A stretch of 64,000 nucleotides of DNA from Apodemus sylvaticus (taxonomy: Eukaryota > Chordata > Mammalia > Rodentia > Muridae), in assembly GCF_947179515.1 (NCBI RefSeq), contig NC_067477.1, positions 125,009,796 through 125,073,795 of the forward strand. The letters run 5' to 3'. The notes under the pieces were generated by a model, which was not told where the DNA came from, ran no database searches, and was given only the letters and a program-made list of their open reading frames with translations. The position numbers and the translations under genes are program-made. Numbering within the stretch: the stretch's first letter is position 1; the number at the start of each line of letters is the position of its first letter. Shown here in pieces: positions 32,903 to 43,289 of this stretch.

Positions 32903-35900
32903 TGTTGTGTTGAGTATAGGCTTTTGTAGTAGGATCTGATGATTTTCTTTCTTTCTTTTTTGATTTCTTTAGTTTCTGTTGTTATTTCTCCCTTTTCATT
33001 TCTAATTTTGTTAATTTAGATACAGTCTCTGTGCCCTCTCGTTAGTCTGCCTAAGGGTTTATCTTTTTTGTTGATTTCCTCAAAGAACCAGCTCCTAGTT
33101 TTGTTGATTCTTTGTATGATTCTTTTTGTTTCTACTTGGTTGGTTTCAGCCCTGTGTTTGATGATTTCCTGCTGTCTACTCCTCATGGGTGTATTAACTT
33201 CTTTCTGTTCGAGAGTTTTCAGGTGTGCTGTTAAGCTGCTAGTGTAAGCTTTCTCCAGTTTCTTTTTGGAGGCACTCAGAGCTATGAGTTTTCCTCTTAG
33301 CACTGCTTTCATTGTTTCCCGTAAGTTTGGGTATGTTGTGCCCTCATTTTCATTAAATTCTATAAAGTCTTTCTTTCTTTATTTATTTTGGTTTTTAGAG
33401 ACAGGATTTCTCTCTGTATCCCTGGCTGTCCTAGAACGCACTCTGTAGACCAAGCTGGCCTCTAACTCAGAAATTCACCTGCATCTGCCTCCCAAATGCT
33501 GGGATTAAAGGCGTGCACTACCACTGCCCAGCTAAGTCTTTTGATTTCTTTCCTTATTCCTTCCTTGACCAAGTTTTCATTGAGTAGAGCATGGTTTAGC
33601 ATCCATGTGTATGTGGGTTTTTTCTGTTGTTTTTGTCACTATTGAAGACCAGCCTTAATCTGTAGTGATCTGATAGGAGGCATGGGATTATGTCAGTCTT
33701 CTTTTATCTGTTGAGGTCTGTTTTGTGCCCAATTATATGATCAGTTTTGGAGAAGGTACCATGAGGTGCTGAGAAGAAGATATATTCTTTTGATTTAGGA
33801 TGAAATATTCTACAGATATCTGTTAAATCCATTCAGTCCATAACTTCTGGTAGTTTCACTGTGCCTCTGGTTTAGCTTGTGTTTCCCTGATCTGTCCAAT
33901 GATGAGAGTGGGATGTTGAAGTCCCCCACAATTATTGTGTGAGGTACCATGTGTGCTCTTTGCTTTAGTGAAGTTTCTTTTTTGAATGTGGGTGCCCTTA
34001 CATTTGGGGCATAGATGTTCAGAATTGAGAGTTCATCTTGGTCGGTTTTTCTTTTGATGAGTATGAAATGTCCTTTTATGTCTTTTCTGATGACTTTTGG
34101 TTGAAAGTCTATCTTATTGGACATTAGAATGGCTATTCCAGCTTGTTTCCTGGGACCATTTTCTTGAAAAATTGTTCTACAGCCTTTTACTGTGAGGTAG
34201 TGATTATCTTTGACACTGAGTTGCGTTACCTGTATGCAGCAAAATGCTGGGTCCTGTTTATGTATCCAGTATGCTATTCTATGTCTTTTTACTGTGGAAT
34301 TGAGTCCATTGATATTAAGAGATATTAAGGAAAAATGATTGTTGCTCCCTGTTAATTTTTATGTTATTTTTACGTTTGTGTCGTTATCTTATTTTGGGTT
34401 TGTTGAAAGAAGATTACTTTTTTGGCTTTTTTAGGGTGTAGTTTCCCTCCTTATGTTGGCGTTTTCCATCTATTATCCTTTCTAGAGCTGATTTGTGGAA
34501 AGATACTATGTAAATTTGGTTTTATCATGGAATATCTTAGTTTCTCTGTCTATGGTGATTGAGAATTTTGCTGAGTATTTTAGTCTGGGCTGGCATTTGT
34601 GTTGTCTTAGGGTCTGTATGAGATCTGCCCAGGATGTTCTAGCTTTCTTGGTCTCTGGTGAGAAGTCTGGTGTGATTCTGATAGGTCTGCCTTAATATGT
34701 TACTTGGCCTTTTTCCCTTACTGCTTTTAGTATTCGTTCTTTGTTTAGTTCCTTTGGTGTTTTGATTATTATGTGCAGGGAGGACTTTCTGATCTGGTTC
34801 AATCTGTTTGGAGTTCTGAAGGCTTCTTGAATATTCATGAGCATCTCTTTAAGTTAGGGAAGTCTTCTTCTATAATTTTGTTGGAGATATTTACTGGCCC
34901 TTTAAATTGTAAATCTTTGCTCTCTTCTATACCTATAATCCTTAGGTTTGGTCTTCTCATTTTGTCCTGGATTTCCTGAATGTTTTGGATTATAAGCTTT
35001 TTGCATTTTGCATTTTCTTTGACTGTTGAGTTTTCTATGGTATCTTGAGTTATCTATTGGTATCTATGGTATCTTGAGTTATCTGTTGTATCTATGGTAT
35101 CTGTTGAGTTTTCTATGGTATCTTCAGCACCTGAGAGTCTTTCTTTTGTCTCTTGTATTCTGTTATTGATGTTTGCATCTATGACTCCTGATTTCTTTCC
35201 TAGGTTTTCTATCTCCAGAGTTGCCTCCCTTTGTAATTTCTTTATTGTTTCTACTTCCACTTTTAGATGCTGGATGGTTTTGTTCAGTTCCTTCACTTGT
35301 TTGTTTGTGTTTTCCTGTACTTCTTTTAGGGATTTTTGTGTTTCCTCTTTAAGGGCTTCTGCCTGTTGATCCATGATCTCTTGTATTTCTTTAAGGGAGT
35401 TGTTTATGTCCTTCTTGAAGTCATTTCCCAGAGTCATGAGCTGTTGCTTTTCCAGAGTGTTGGGCTATCCAGGACTTGATGTTGTGGTAGAACTCAGTTC
35501 AGATGATGCCATGATGCCTTGGTTTCTGTTGCAGTGTTCTTGCATTTGCCTTTTGCCATCTGATGATCTCTGGTATTTGCTGGTCTTGCTGTCTCTGACT
35601 GTGGCTTATCTGTCCTGCAAGCCTGTGTACCTGTACTCCTGGGAGACCTGTTATCTCTGTGTGCACAGGTATGTAGGCACTCGTGGGAGACCAGCTCTTT
35701 CCTAGTGGTATTTGTGTATGTAGCTCTCTAGCCCAGGATCAGATCTGGGTGCAGATGTTAATTGGAAGACTTCTATCCCAGGCTGCTTCTGGGCTCTTGT
35801 GTCCTCCAGGTTCCAGAAGGGTTCCTCTGAGCAGCAGGGTTGGTGCTTCCTGTGCTCTCAGTCCTCTACGCACTCCTGGCTGCTTAGCTATCTCCCTGCA

Positions 35901-36122
35901 CCACCTGCATATGGTGCACTGTGGCAGAGGATGGTCCCCAGCCAGAGACAGAAACCAGAAGGCTCCTGCCTGAGGGTTCCGGCTAGGTACCTCTGAGCAG
36001 CAGTCTTGGTCCTATCTGTCCCCTCAGGCCTCTCCACACTCCTGGGTGCTTAACTACCTCCCTACACCACCTCCATATGGTGTTCTATGTCAGAGGATGA
36101 TCCCCAGCTATAAACAGAACTG
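32903..36122 (-). mobile_element. LINE-1, antisense, 5' half with promoter monomers
   Basis: Read on the minus strand: two promoter monomers about 166 bp apart (35820-36118), the rest of the 5'UTR, ORF1 with a Leu/Lys/Glu coiled coil at 35437-35054 (KEIQEIMDQQAEALKEETQK-type heptads), the ORF1 C-terminal region with many breaks, and the ORF2 endonuclease start (34328-33810). ORF2 continues to 32903 and stops short, so reverse transcriptase and the 3'UTR are missing. A B1 has inserted at 33372-33534. It lies where parent Heatr5b exons are missing. Confidence 0.93.
33372..33534 (-). repeat. B1 SINE inserted in LINE-1
   Basis: A full antisense B1 interrupts the L1 ORF2 frame. The L1 word 'aagtcttt' appears on both sides, fitting a short target-site duplication. 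Confidence 0.94.
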
Positions 36123-36195
36123 TTTATACTTTCTTTACACAAAATATTAATTTACAAATATTTTCTCAATAACCTGTGAGCTGACTTAAGAGAGG

Positions 36196-36229
36196 GTGTT
36201 TTGTTTTGTTTTGTTTTGTTTTGTTTTGT
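36196..36229. repeat. (GTTTT)n repeat
   Basis: About six GTTTT units, probably an expanded poly-A tail of a degraded insert. Confidence 0.9.
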
Positions 36230-36349
36230 TTCTGCCCTGTGGTTTGAGAATACGGTCTATCATGGGGGCGGTGAGTGGAGGAAGATGTGGTGGTAGTCCA
36301 GGGAACAGAGAGAAGACAGAAAAGAATGCTAGGCTGTACTTCCTTATTC

Positions 36350-38134
36350 TTTGTTTTTTTTTAATTTTTTTTATTGATATATTTTTATTTACATTTCAAA
36401 TGATTTCCCCTTTTCTGGGTCCCAACTCCCCGCAAGTCCCATAAGCCCTCTTCCCTCCCCCTGTTCCTCCATCTCCCACTTCCTACTTCCCTGTTCTGGA
36501 ATTCCCCTATACTCTTGCACTGAGTCTTTCCAGAACCAGGGGCCACTCCTCCATTCTTTTTGAACATCATTTAATATGTGGATTATGTCTTGGGTACTCA
36601 AAGTTTCTAGGCTAATATCCACTTATCAGTGAGTGCATACCATGATTGGTCTTTTGAGACTGGGTTACCTCACTTAGTATGATGTTCTCCAGCTCCATCA
36701 TTTGTCTAAGAATTTCATGAATTCATTGTTTCTAATGGCTGAATAGTACTCCATTGTGTAAATATACCACATTTTTTTGTATCTATTCCTCAGTTGAAGG
36801 ACACCTGGGTTCTTTCTAGCTTCTGGCTACTACAAATACTGGAGCATGTGTCCTTATTGTATGTTGAAGAATCCTCTGGGTATATGCCCAGGAGTGGTAT
36901 AACAGGGTCCTCAGGAAGTGTCATGCCCAGTTTTCTGAGGAACCTCCAGACAGATTTCCAAAGTGGTTGCACCATCTTGCAATCCCACCAGCAGTGGAGG
37001 AGTGTTCCTCTTTCTCCACATCCTCGCCAACACCTGCTGTCTCCTGAGTTTTTGACCTTAGCCATTCTGACTGGTGTGAGGTAAAATCTCAGGGTTGTTT
37101 TGATTTGCATTTCCCTAATGATTAATGATGTTGAACATATCTTAAGGTGTTTCTCAGCCCTCCAAAGTTCTTCAAGTGAAAATTCTTTGTTTAGCTCCGT
37201 ACCCCACTTTTTAATGGGGTTATTTGGTTCTCTGGGTTCTACCTTCTTGAGTTCTTTGTATATATTAGATATTAGCCCTCTGTTGGATTTAGGGTTGGTG
37301 AAGATCCTTTCCCAATCTCTTGGTTGACTTTTGGTCCTTTTGACAGTGTCCTTTGCCTTACAGAAACTTTGTAGTTTTATGAGGTCCCCTTTGTCAATTC
37401 TTGATCTTAGAGCGTAAGCTATTGGTGTTCTATTCAGGAACCTTTCCCCTGTGACCATGTCCTCAAGGGTCTTCCCCAGTTTCTTTTCTATTAGTTTCAG
37501 TGTGTCAGGTTTTATGTCGAGGTCCTTGATCCATTTGGAGTTAAGCTTGGTACAAGCAGATAAGAATGGATCGATTCGCATTCTTCTGCAGGCTGACCTC
37601 CAATTGAACCAGCACCACCAGACTATGGATCTTTAAGGTTATTTCTGCAACACTGGATGACTGGGTTTCCTCTGGCACAGATTACTGTTATGCTGCCTTC
37701 CTCTTTTGTGCCTTTGGAGCCATGTTCAGTCTTGCCTCAAGCAATGTTATACTTAGGTTGTCAAGGTCATCCAGGTGTTCTCTGTCTGCTCTATTATGGA
37801 GCGCAGATGGTGTGGTGGGGGCCACTCCCTCTGTTGATTCTTACCTAGGACGCAGGTCCCCGGACAGACTGGCTGGCAGACAAACCACCTATGTGCTCAG
37901 TTACTTGGCGCAGGCAGACCCCTGGTGCTTTGCACCACCAGAGATCTAAAGCTCAGGGTGATACAGTACCTAGTGACCCTTTTCTGTCCAGGCAGGCAGC
38001 AAATATGGCTGCGGGGCTTCTCTCCTTCCACAGCTCTCTGGGCAGGACACAGGCCCCACGCCCGGCAGGCTGGCTGACAAATTGACTATGTGCTTAGTTC
38101 TTTGGCGCACGCAGACCCCTGGTGCTTTGCACCA
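36350..38134 (-). mobile_element. LINE-1, antisense, internally deleted
   Basis: Poly-T and the 3'UTR lie at 36350-36640, and the ORF2 C-terminal third is nearly continuous at 37600-36640 (motifs MRIDPFLSACTKLNSKW, SRCWRGCGERGTLLHCWW). At about 37621 the sequence switches to a 5'UTR with two monomers 197 bp apart (word 'agacccctggtgctttgcac' at 37916 and 38113). ORF1 and most of ORF2 are therefore gone. Confidence 0.92.
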
Positions 38135-38382
38135 CCAGAGATCTAAAGCTTTCCTAATGTGGATTACATTAATTAGTTCTGGAATTTAAAACATTTATAT
38201 TAGGATTTGTTGTTCCTTAAAGAACAATGTCCATGCATTGCCTTGCCGGCAGTTTTGAAAACTGTTCATATGTTTTGTGCAGTTCTTTGGGTATTGCAGG
38301 AGAGCATCAGTTTGGTTGTGTTCCTCCATCTGTGGAATAGAGTGAGAATATAATTTACTTTCTGCCTTGTTTTTGATCCTAG

Positions 38383-38554
38383 TGCCTTCTGGAACTACAG
38401 AATGAAGCTGTGTTCATGTGGACTGTTGAACTAGAAAATATAGCTATCCTCTGCTTTAAGGCTTTGGAAAACTCAAATTATGGGGTATGAGTCACAGTAT
38501 CTAAACTACTAGGAACAGTCATGGCTACAGCATTGATGCCTAAACAGGCAAGAG
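38383..38554 (+). pseudogene. Heatr5b-ps: Heatr5b-ps exon with premature stop
   Basis: The acceptor 'gatcctag' precedes CLLELQNEAVFMWTVELENI, then AILCFKALENSNYGV, then TGA at 38488-38490 where the parent has Arg (CGA). The same frame continues VTVSKLLGTVMATALMPKQA to a donor (AGAG|gtactg). It corresponds to about residues 200-257 of the parent. Joined to the first coding exon in phase 0, the product would end after about 77 residues. Confidence 0.94.
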
Positions 38555-38621
38555 GTACTGTTGTTGGCTAACCCTGCATTGGACTATTGTAGGCATTAGA
38601 AGGCTTAGAAAATGCTTTCTT

Positions 38622-38758
38622 CTGGGGCTGGAGAGAAAGCTCAGAGGTTAAGAGCACTGACTGCTCTTCTGAAGGTCCGAGTTCAAATCCCAGCCACCAC
38701 ATGTATCTCACAATCATTTATAATGATATAATAATAAATAAACCTTTAAAAAAAAGAA
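38622..38758 (+). repeat. B2 SINE, shortened
   Basis: 'ggggctggagagaaagctca' head, 'agagcactgactgctcttct' box region, a body deletion, and 'aataaataaacctttaaaaa' tail. Confidence 0.92.
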
Positions 38759-39037
38759 AGAAAAATGTTTTCTTCTAAATTAGTTATGACTTATGGAGAC
38801 TACTTTAAAGGCATCTAAATCATTACATACCTTTTTCACCAAACAAAAGAACTAAATGACACTCTCTGATACATTTTTTTTGTGACAGTGGTGTACACGT
38901 TAACATGAGCATATTTTTCTCATATTTATGAAATGATTTGTATCATGTTTATAGGAGTCTGGCATCTTATGTGCTGCTATCCTTCAGTCTCTGCTATGTA
39001 GATATCATTCTTCTTTTTTATCTTTTAATCAATATAG

Positions 39038-39228
39038 GGCTTAGCTGAAAACAAGAGCACTTTAGGGCCTAAGGAGGTTCGCAAGTCTGCTCTGACCCTG
39101 GTTATGGGAGCTCTTGACAACCCAAACCCCATTTTAAGGTGTGCGGCAGGGGAATCCCTCAGAAGAATGGCTCAGGTGTTGGGAGAAGCATCTTTTATTG
39201 CCAGGATGGCCCAGTATAGCTTTGACAA
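39038..39228 (+). pseudogene. Heatr5b-ps: Heatr5b-ps exon, donor destroyed
   Basis: The acceptor 'ttaatcaatatag' precedes GLAENKSTLGPKEVRKSALT, LVMGALDNPNPILRCAAGES, LRRMAQVLGEASFIARMAQY and SFD. The parent continues K-L at the junction. Here the bases read gacaa|tacgtgcg, so the expected gtacgtg donor has lost its G. Only 483 bp separate it from the previous retained exon, although the parent has many exons in between. Confidence 0.93.
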
Positions 39229-39861
39229 TACGTGCGTCTCTTGCCCATCTTCTCCACTAGTCTAAGGTGTCTCTTAAGCAGACCATGTTACCTAGACTGT
39301 ACTTTCCACATGGCTTACAGCATGTGACATGTTTTTGTTCTTGTTGCTTTCCATAATCTCAAACTTTAATTCAGTAATTTAGTGACCTCTAGATTCTGGG
39401 AGAGATGTAATATGTTAAGAGCTTTGAAGGAGGACATGGAAGCCTTAGTCAAGACTTTGCACAGGCACCTGCAGCTGTGCCCGCCTCTCTGCCTCCTTTA
39501 ATTCTGTTCACTCTTTTACTTACTCACTTCTTGGAGTAATACCTCACTTTAGGGGAGAAAAGAATAACGTTACACTTTAAGGCTTTTAAGAATTATTGTG
39601 CATGTCAGTTATGAAGAGTGACCTCAGAGAGTCAAACAAGTGTGACTAAGGTGAGGAATGTGGCTTTTAATATTGTTACTTGAAGTTAAAAAAACAACCA
39701 AAAGGCCAAGAAATAACACAAGTCATATAAATTACCATTCTTAAGTCATATATTTTGAACAGTAAACATTAATCCACATCATAATCATTAAAAAGAAAGA
39801 ATTGAAAGTAAGGATTAATGAGTAAAAGCAGTTTCTGAATACTTACATTTTGAGAATACTT
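39229..39861. other. Heatr5b-ps intron, nothing recognised
   Basis: No exon or clear repeat. The next parent exon (KLKSARDVV) is absent. Confidence 0.45.
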
Positions 39862-40010
39862 TTTTTTTATTGAATATCGTCTTCATATACATTGCCAGTA
39901 ATAAAACCTTTCCCGATTTCCCCCCTCCCCAAAGACCCCCAACCCCTCCTCCTACCCCTCCCTCCATATATATGCCACTCTACCCAACTCACTTTGAGAA
40001 TAATTTTTTT
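39862..40010 (-). mobile_element. LINE-1 3'UTR fragment, antisense
   Basis: A poly-T is followed by 'attgaatatcgtcttcatat' and a C-rich run ('cccctccccaaagaccccca'), the same 3'UTR type as at 55.46 kb. Confidence 0.85.
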
Positions 40011-40561
40011 AAAACCAGTGGTAGACCTCTTGGCTATAAGATGATGACACTGTTGGCAGGTAAAAACCCTGAAAAAGCTACTCAAGGAAAGACGGATTTA
40101 CTTCTGTCACTAATTGCGGATGATGGTCCCTCCTCCAGGAAGGGCATGGTGGCAGGACTGTGAGGCAGCTGGCTCCATGCTGCCCTTAATTAGGAAGTAG
40201 AGAGGGTTTGCTCTCAACATGATTGCTTTGCTTACTGAATAGTTGAAGTATTTCTTCTCCAAATTCTCAATACTGTTAAGTAGTTATTTTACATCAGATT
40301 TTAATACTTACTTTGAAAAACAGTGTAAAATATCTCAGTAACTTGTTAATTGCATTATGATATTTTAATGCTTTGCTAGTACTTTGTTAAAACTTTTTAA
40401 AATTAATTTCTGTATTTTCACTTCTGTATTAGCACAAGAGTATTAATTAGATGCTATATCTGTGCTATTTTGAACATTTCTGCTCAATGTTGTGTTTATG
40501 TGATGGTTATATACAGTGTCCAATGATCATTGCATACTTGACACTTTAAATTGATGAGTTT
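40011..40561. other. Unassigned intronic stretch
   Basis: AT-rich; no exon recognised. Confidence 0.4.
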
Positions 40562-40668
40562 TAAAGCCAGGTGTGATGGCTCATCCCTGTAATAGCAGCG
40601 GCATTTGGAAGGCTAAGACAGGATTGCCACGAGTTCGAGGCTAGCCTGGGTAATTAATTAGCTTTACA
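40562..40668 (+). repeat. Degenerate B1-like SINE
   Basis: 'agccaggtgtgatggctcat', 'cgagttcgaggctagcctgg'. Confidence 0.7.
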
Positions 40669-40742
40669 TAATAAATACATCTCAATTAAATTATTATAAA
40701 ATGTATATACAATATTTAATTTTATAATTTATTATGTATATA

Positions 40743-40962
40743 CTAGAGGCTGGAGAAATGGCCTAGCAATTAAAAGCATTTCTGTTTTTTTGGAAGACCC
40801 AAATTCAATGTCCAGAACCTACATCAGGCAGCTTACAACTTCCCGTAACTCCACCTTTGGGAATCCAGTGCCCTCCACTGCTTTCTGTGGGTATCCACAC
40901 TTAATTCACACTCTCATGTCAAAAAAATAAATCTTTTATATATATATATATACATCTAAAAT
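40743..40962 (+). repeat. B3-type SINE with (TA)n end
   Basis: 'gaggctggagaaatggccta' head, 'aactccacctttgggaatcc' body, then an ATATAT run at 40938-40952. Confidence 0.75.
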
Positions 40963-41011
40963 ATATGTAGAAATTTTCCTGTTTTATAAAGAGTTTGATT
41001 GTAATTATAAG

Positions 41012-41100
41012 CAGCTGGGGCATATCCCAGTGATAGAATGCTTGCTTAGTGTACACAAGACCCTGGATCTAGTCCCCAGCACTTCAGAAACAAGACAAAA
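41012..41100 (+). repeat. ID/B4-type SINE
   Basis: 'gcagctggggcatatcccag' and 'ctggatctagtccccagcac'. Confidence 0.75.
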
Positions 41101-41156
41101 TATAGGAAATTTCTTAAGTAAAGTAAGAAATATTTTGTGTATTCTCAGAATGCAGG

Positions 41157-41245
41157 TTTTTTCTTTGTGGTACTGGGGATTGAACCCAGGACTTTGTACA
41201 CACTAAGCACATTCTCTGCCTCTGGGCCACATCCTCAGTCCCACA
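41157..41245 (-). repeat. ID/B4-type SINE, antisense
   Basis: 'ggtactggggattgaaccca' and 'gcacattctctgcctctggg'; forms a near-inverted pair with the copy at 41.05 kb. Confidence 0.75.
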
Positions 41246-41756
41246 AATACTATTTATAAATTTCTTGTTCAAAGTCAGTTATAAAGACCCTTAGAGCATT
41301 AGGTTCCAGAATAGTTTCCCATTTTGCATGTGTGGTTGCTTAGACTGTTAGGAGAGGACAATGGTGATAACAATCCCTGTTGTGCCATCTTTCTCAGGTT
41401 GAAGTTCATAACTGTATGACTGGTGATTATTTTTCTTCTCTGGTAGAACCTTCAAGGACTATGAAAGTTAGCTAGTAGTGATGCAGCTTCTAGGTCCATA
41501 CAAGCGTGCTGTGTTACCCTGCTCTATCACTCCAGCGTGTTGTGTCTTCAGCAGTAGGATCTGACAAGTTCTGGAGGGCAACCTGGAACACTGGCAAAAG
41601 CCTGTAATGTTCAGGGAAGGAGTGTCTATGGGACCTCAGTGGCCAGTGACTTTAGAAGTAACTCATACCTGGCATTGGGCTCTTCTTAGCCTCTAGGAGG
41701 AGCATTGTTGCCCTGTTATAGCGTAACTGCATTTTAATGCTCTGCGTGTGTTTGTT

Positions 41757-41803
41757 CATATATATACATATATATGTATATATATGTATACATATATATG
41801 TAT
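41757..41803. repeat. (TATACA/TATATG)n repeat
   Basis: An AT-rich microsatellite of alternating TATATA and TATG words. Confidence 0.9.
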
Positions 41804-42115
41804 CCAGTTATTCCTGGAGTAGTTTTCTAACCTTTTTTGTTTCTCGAACATTTTACATTTAAGCAAATGTAGCTGCAGTGAAACTTTAAAAGTATACACA
41901 TGGAAACCATTCACAGAGGTTTAGCAATTAGCAATTAGAAGGCTAAGCATTTAGAAGGCTAATGAGGATCACAAGTTCAAGGCCATCCCAGGATGCAATA
42001 AGACTCTAACTCAAAATATATTGAAGATATTTCCATGAATATAACAATTTAGGATTCTTGATTCAGTATAGTGAATTGTTTTCTCCAACTAAAATGCAAT
42101 TATGTTTTATCTTAG
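41804..42115. other. Unassigned intronic stretch with a B1 scrap
   Basis: About 41937-42010 resembles a piece of B1 ('cacaagttcaaggccatccc'). Otherwise it leads directly to the next exon's acceptor. Confidence 0.4.
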
Positions 42116-42305
42116 ACTTGGTCTCTTCATTCACTTGCCCTGAGAGTGGTTTCTAGTGGCCCAATGTACCATGGGTACTTGGAACCCACGCTGTCCCTGG
42201 TTGTTACCTTGCTGCTGACAGTTCCACCTTCACACACAGAAGTTCACCAGTGTTTGGACAGATGCTTGGGGGCCACCATAACTACTGTTGGACCAGAACT
42301 GCCGG
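42116..42305 (+). pseudogene. Heatr5b-ps: Heatr5b-ps exon, intact frame
   Basis: The acceptor 'tatgttttatcttag' precedes TWSLHSLALRVVSSGPMYHG, YLEPTLSLVVTLLLTVPPSH, TEVHQCLDRCLGATITTVGP and ELPG, ending at a consensus donor (CCGG|gtaagc) in phase 1. A few substitutions against the parent are seen (for example IVD to RVV), but no frame damage. It pairs in phase with the exon at 46039. Confidence 0.95.
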
Positions 42306-42479
42306 GTAAGCAAATTCATCTTCAGTTAAAGGGAGTGCCTGGACAAGTACTGTTCCACTGGTTTTCTCAATATCACCATTGTGTTGCTTGCAAAGCATTT
42401 TAATAATTATCATCTACCATACATTTTGTTTTCCAAAATGTGGCACTCAATGTTTTATATGTGCCATTTTTAAAATAAT

Positions 42480-42808
42480 ATGGATATGATGGTTTGTATA
42501 TGCTTGGCCCAGGGAGTGGCACTATTAGTAGGTGTAGCATTGTTGGAGGGAGTCTGTCATAGTCCAATGGGCTTAAATTCCCTCAACCTAGCTGCCTGGG
42601 AGTGAGTCTTCTGCTAGCAGCCTTCAGATAAAGATGTAGAACTCTCAACTCCTCCTGTACCATGCCTGCCTGGATGCTGCCATTTTCCCATCTTGATGAT
42701 ACTGAACTTGTAAGTCAGACCCAATTAAATGTTGTGCCTTATAAGACTTGCCACAAGGTCATGGTGTCTGTTCACAGCAGTAAAACCCTAATTAAGACAG
42801 CAGGCAAA
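42480..42808 (+). repeat. Rodent interspersed repeat, LTR-like, family not named
   Basis: 'gatatgatggtttgtatatg', 'aggtgtagcattgttggagg' and 'acagcagtaaaaccctaatt' match a common mouse dispersed repeat whose family name I am not sure of. Confidence 0.55.
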
Positions 42809-43289
42809 CCAGAGCAGGTGTCAGGGTTTTACTGGCAGTTGTAGAGGGCTTAGACATCTCTATGTAGAGCAGGCTGTCCTTGAATTTGCAGTCTCTGGAT
42901 TGCTTGGATTAAAGGTATGCATCACCACTCCTGGGTAAAGCATTTTTAAAAGTCTTGAACAGAGAAAACATTTTAAATGAAAGTCTACTTGGACATCTCC
43001 TCCACCCCTCCCCCCACAAAAAATGGAAAGGAAGTTCTTTTAGTCTGGGATGCCAAATACTGCCTCCATGAGCTTACTCTTTGATTTTACCACCCCTAAC
43101 GGTGTGTTACCTGTCACTGAGGCAGCTAGTTCAAAGGAAAGGTTCATAGAAGGTTGACTGCTGCTGTACTTGGAACTGGATCTTCCTAATGGTGACTTCA
43201 ACCTGAATTCAGTGAGTCATGACTGGACCCTGAATGCATACACTCAGAATTCCTGCTTCCCTTTCTGTTTATTTTATGTCTTGAGGAGG
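42809..43289. other. Unassigned intronic stretch
   Basis: About 42850-42940 looks like a degraded antisense B1 ('gcagtctctggattgcttgg'). Otherwise nothing is recognised. Confidence 0.4.

Noticed and set aside
36790..37581. 263-codon open frame
   Set aside because: C-terminal part of LINE-1 ORF2 in a truncated element, not a host gene.
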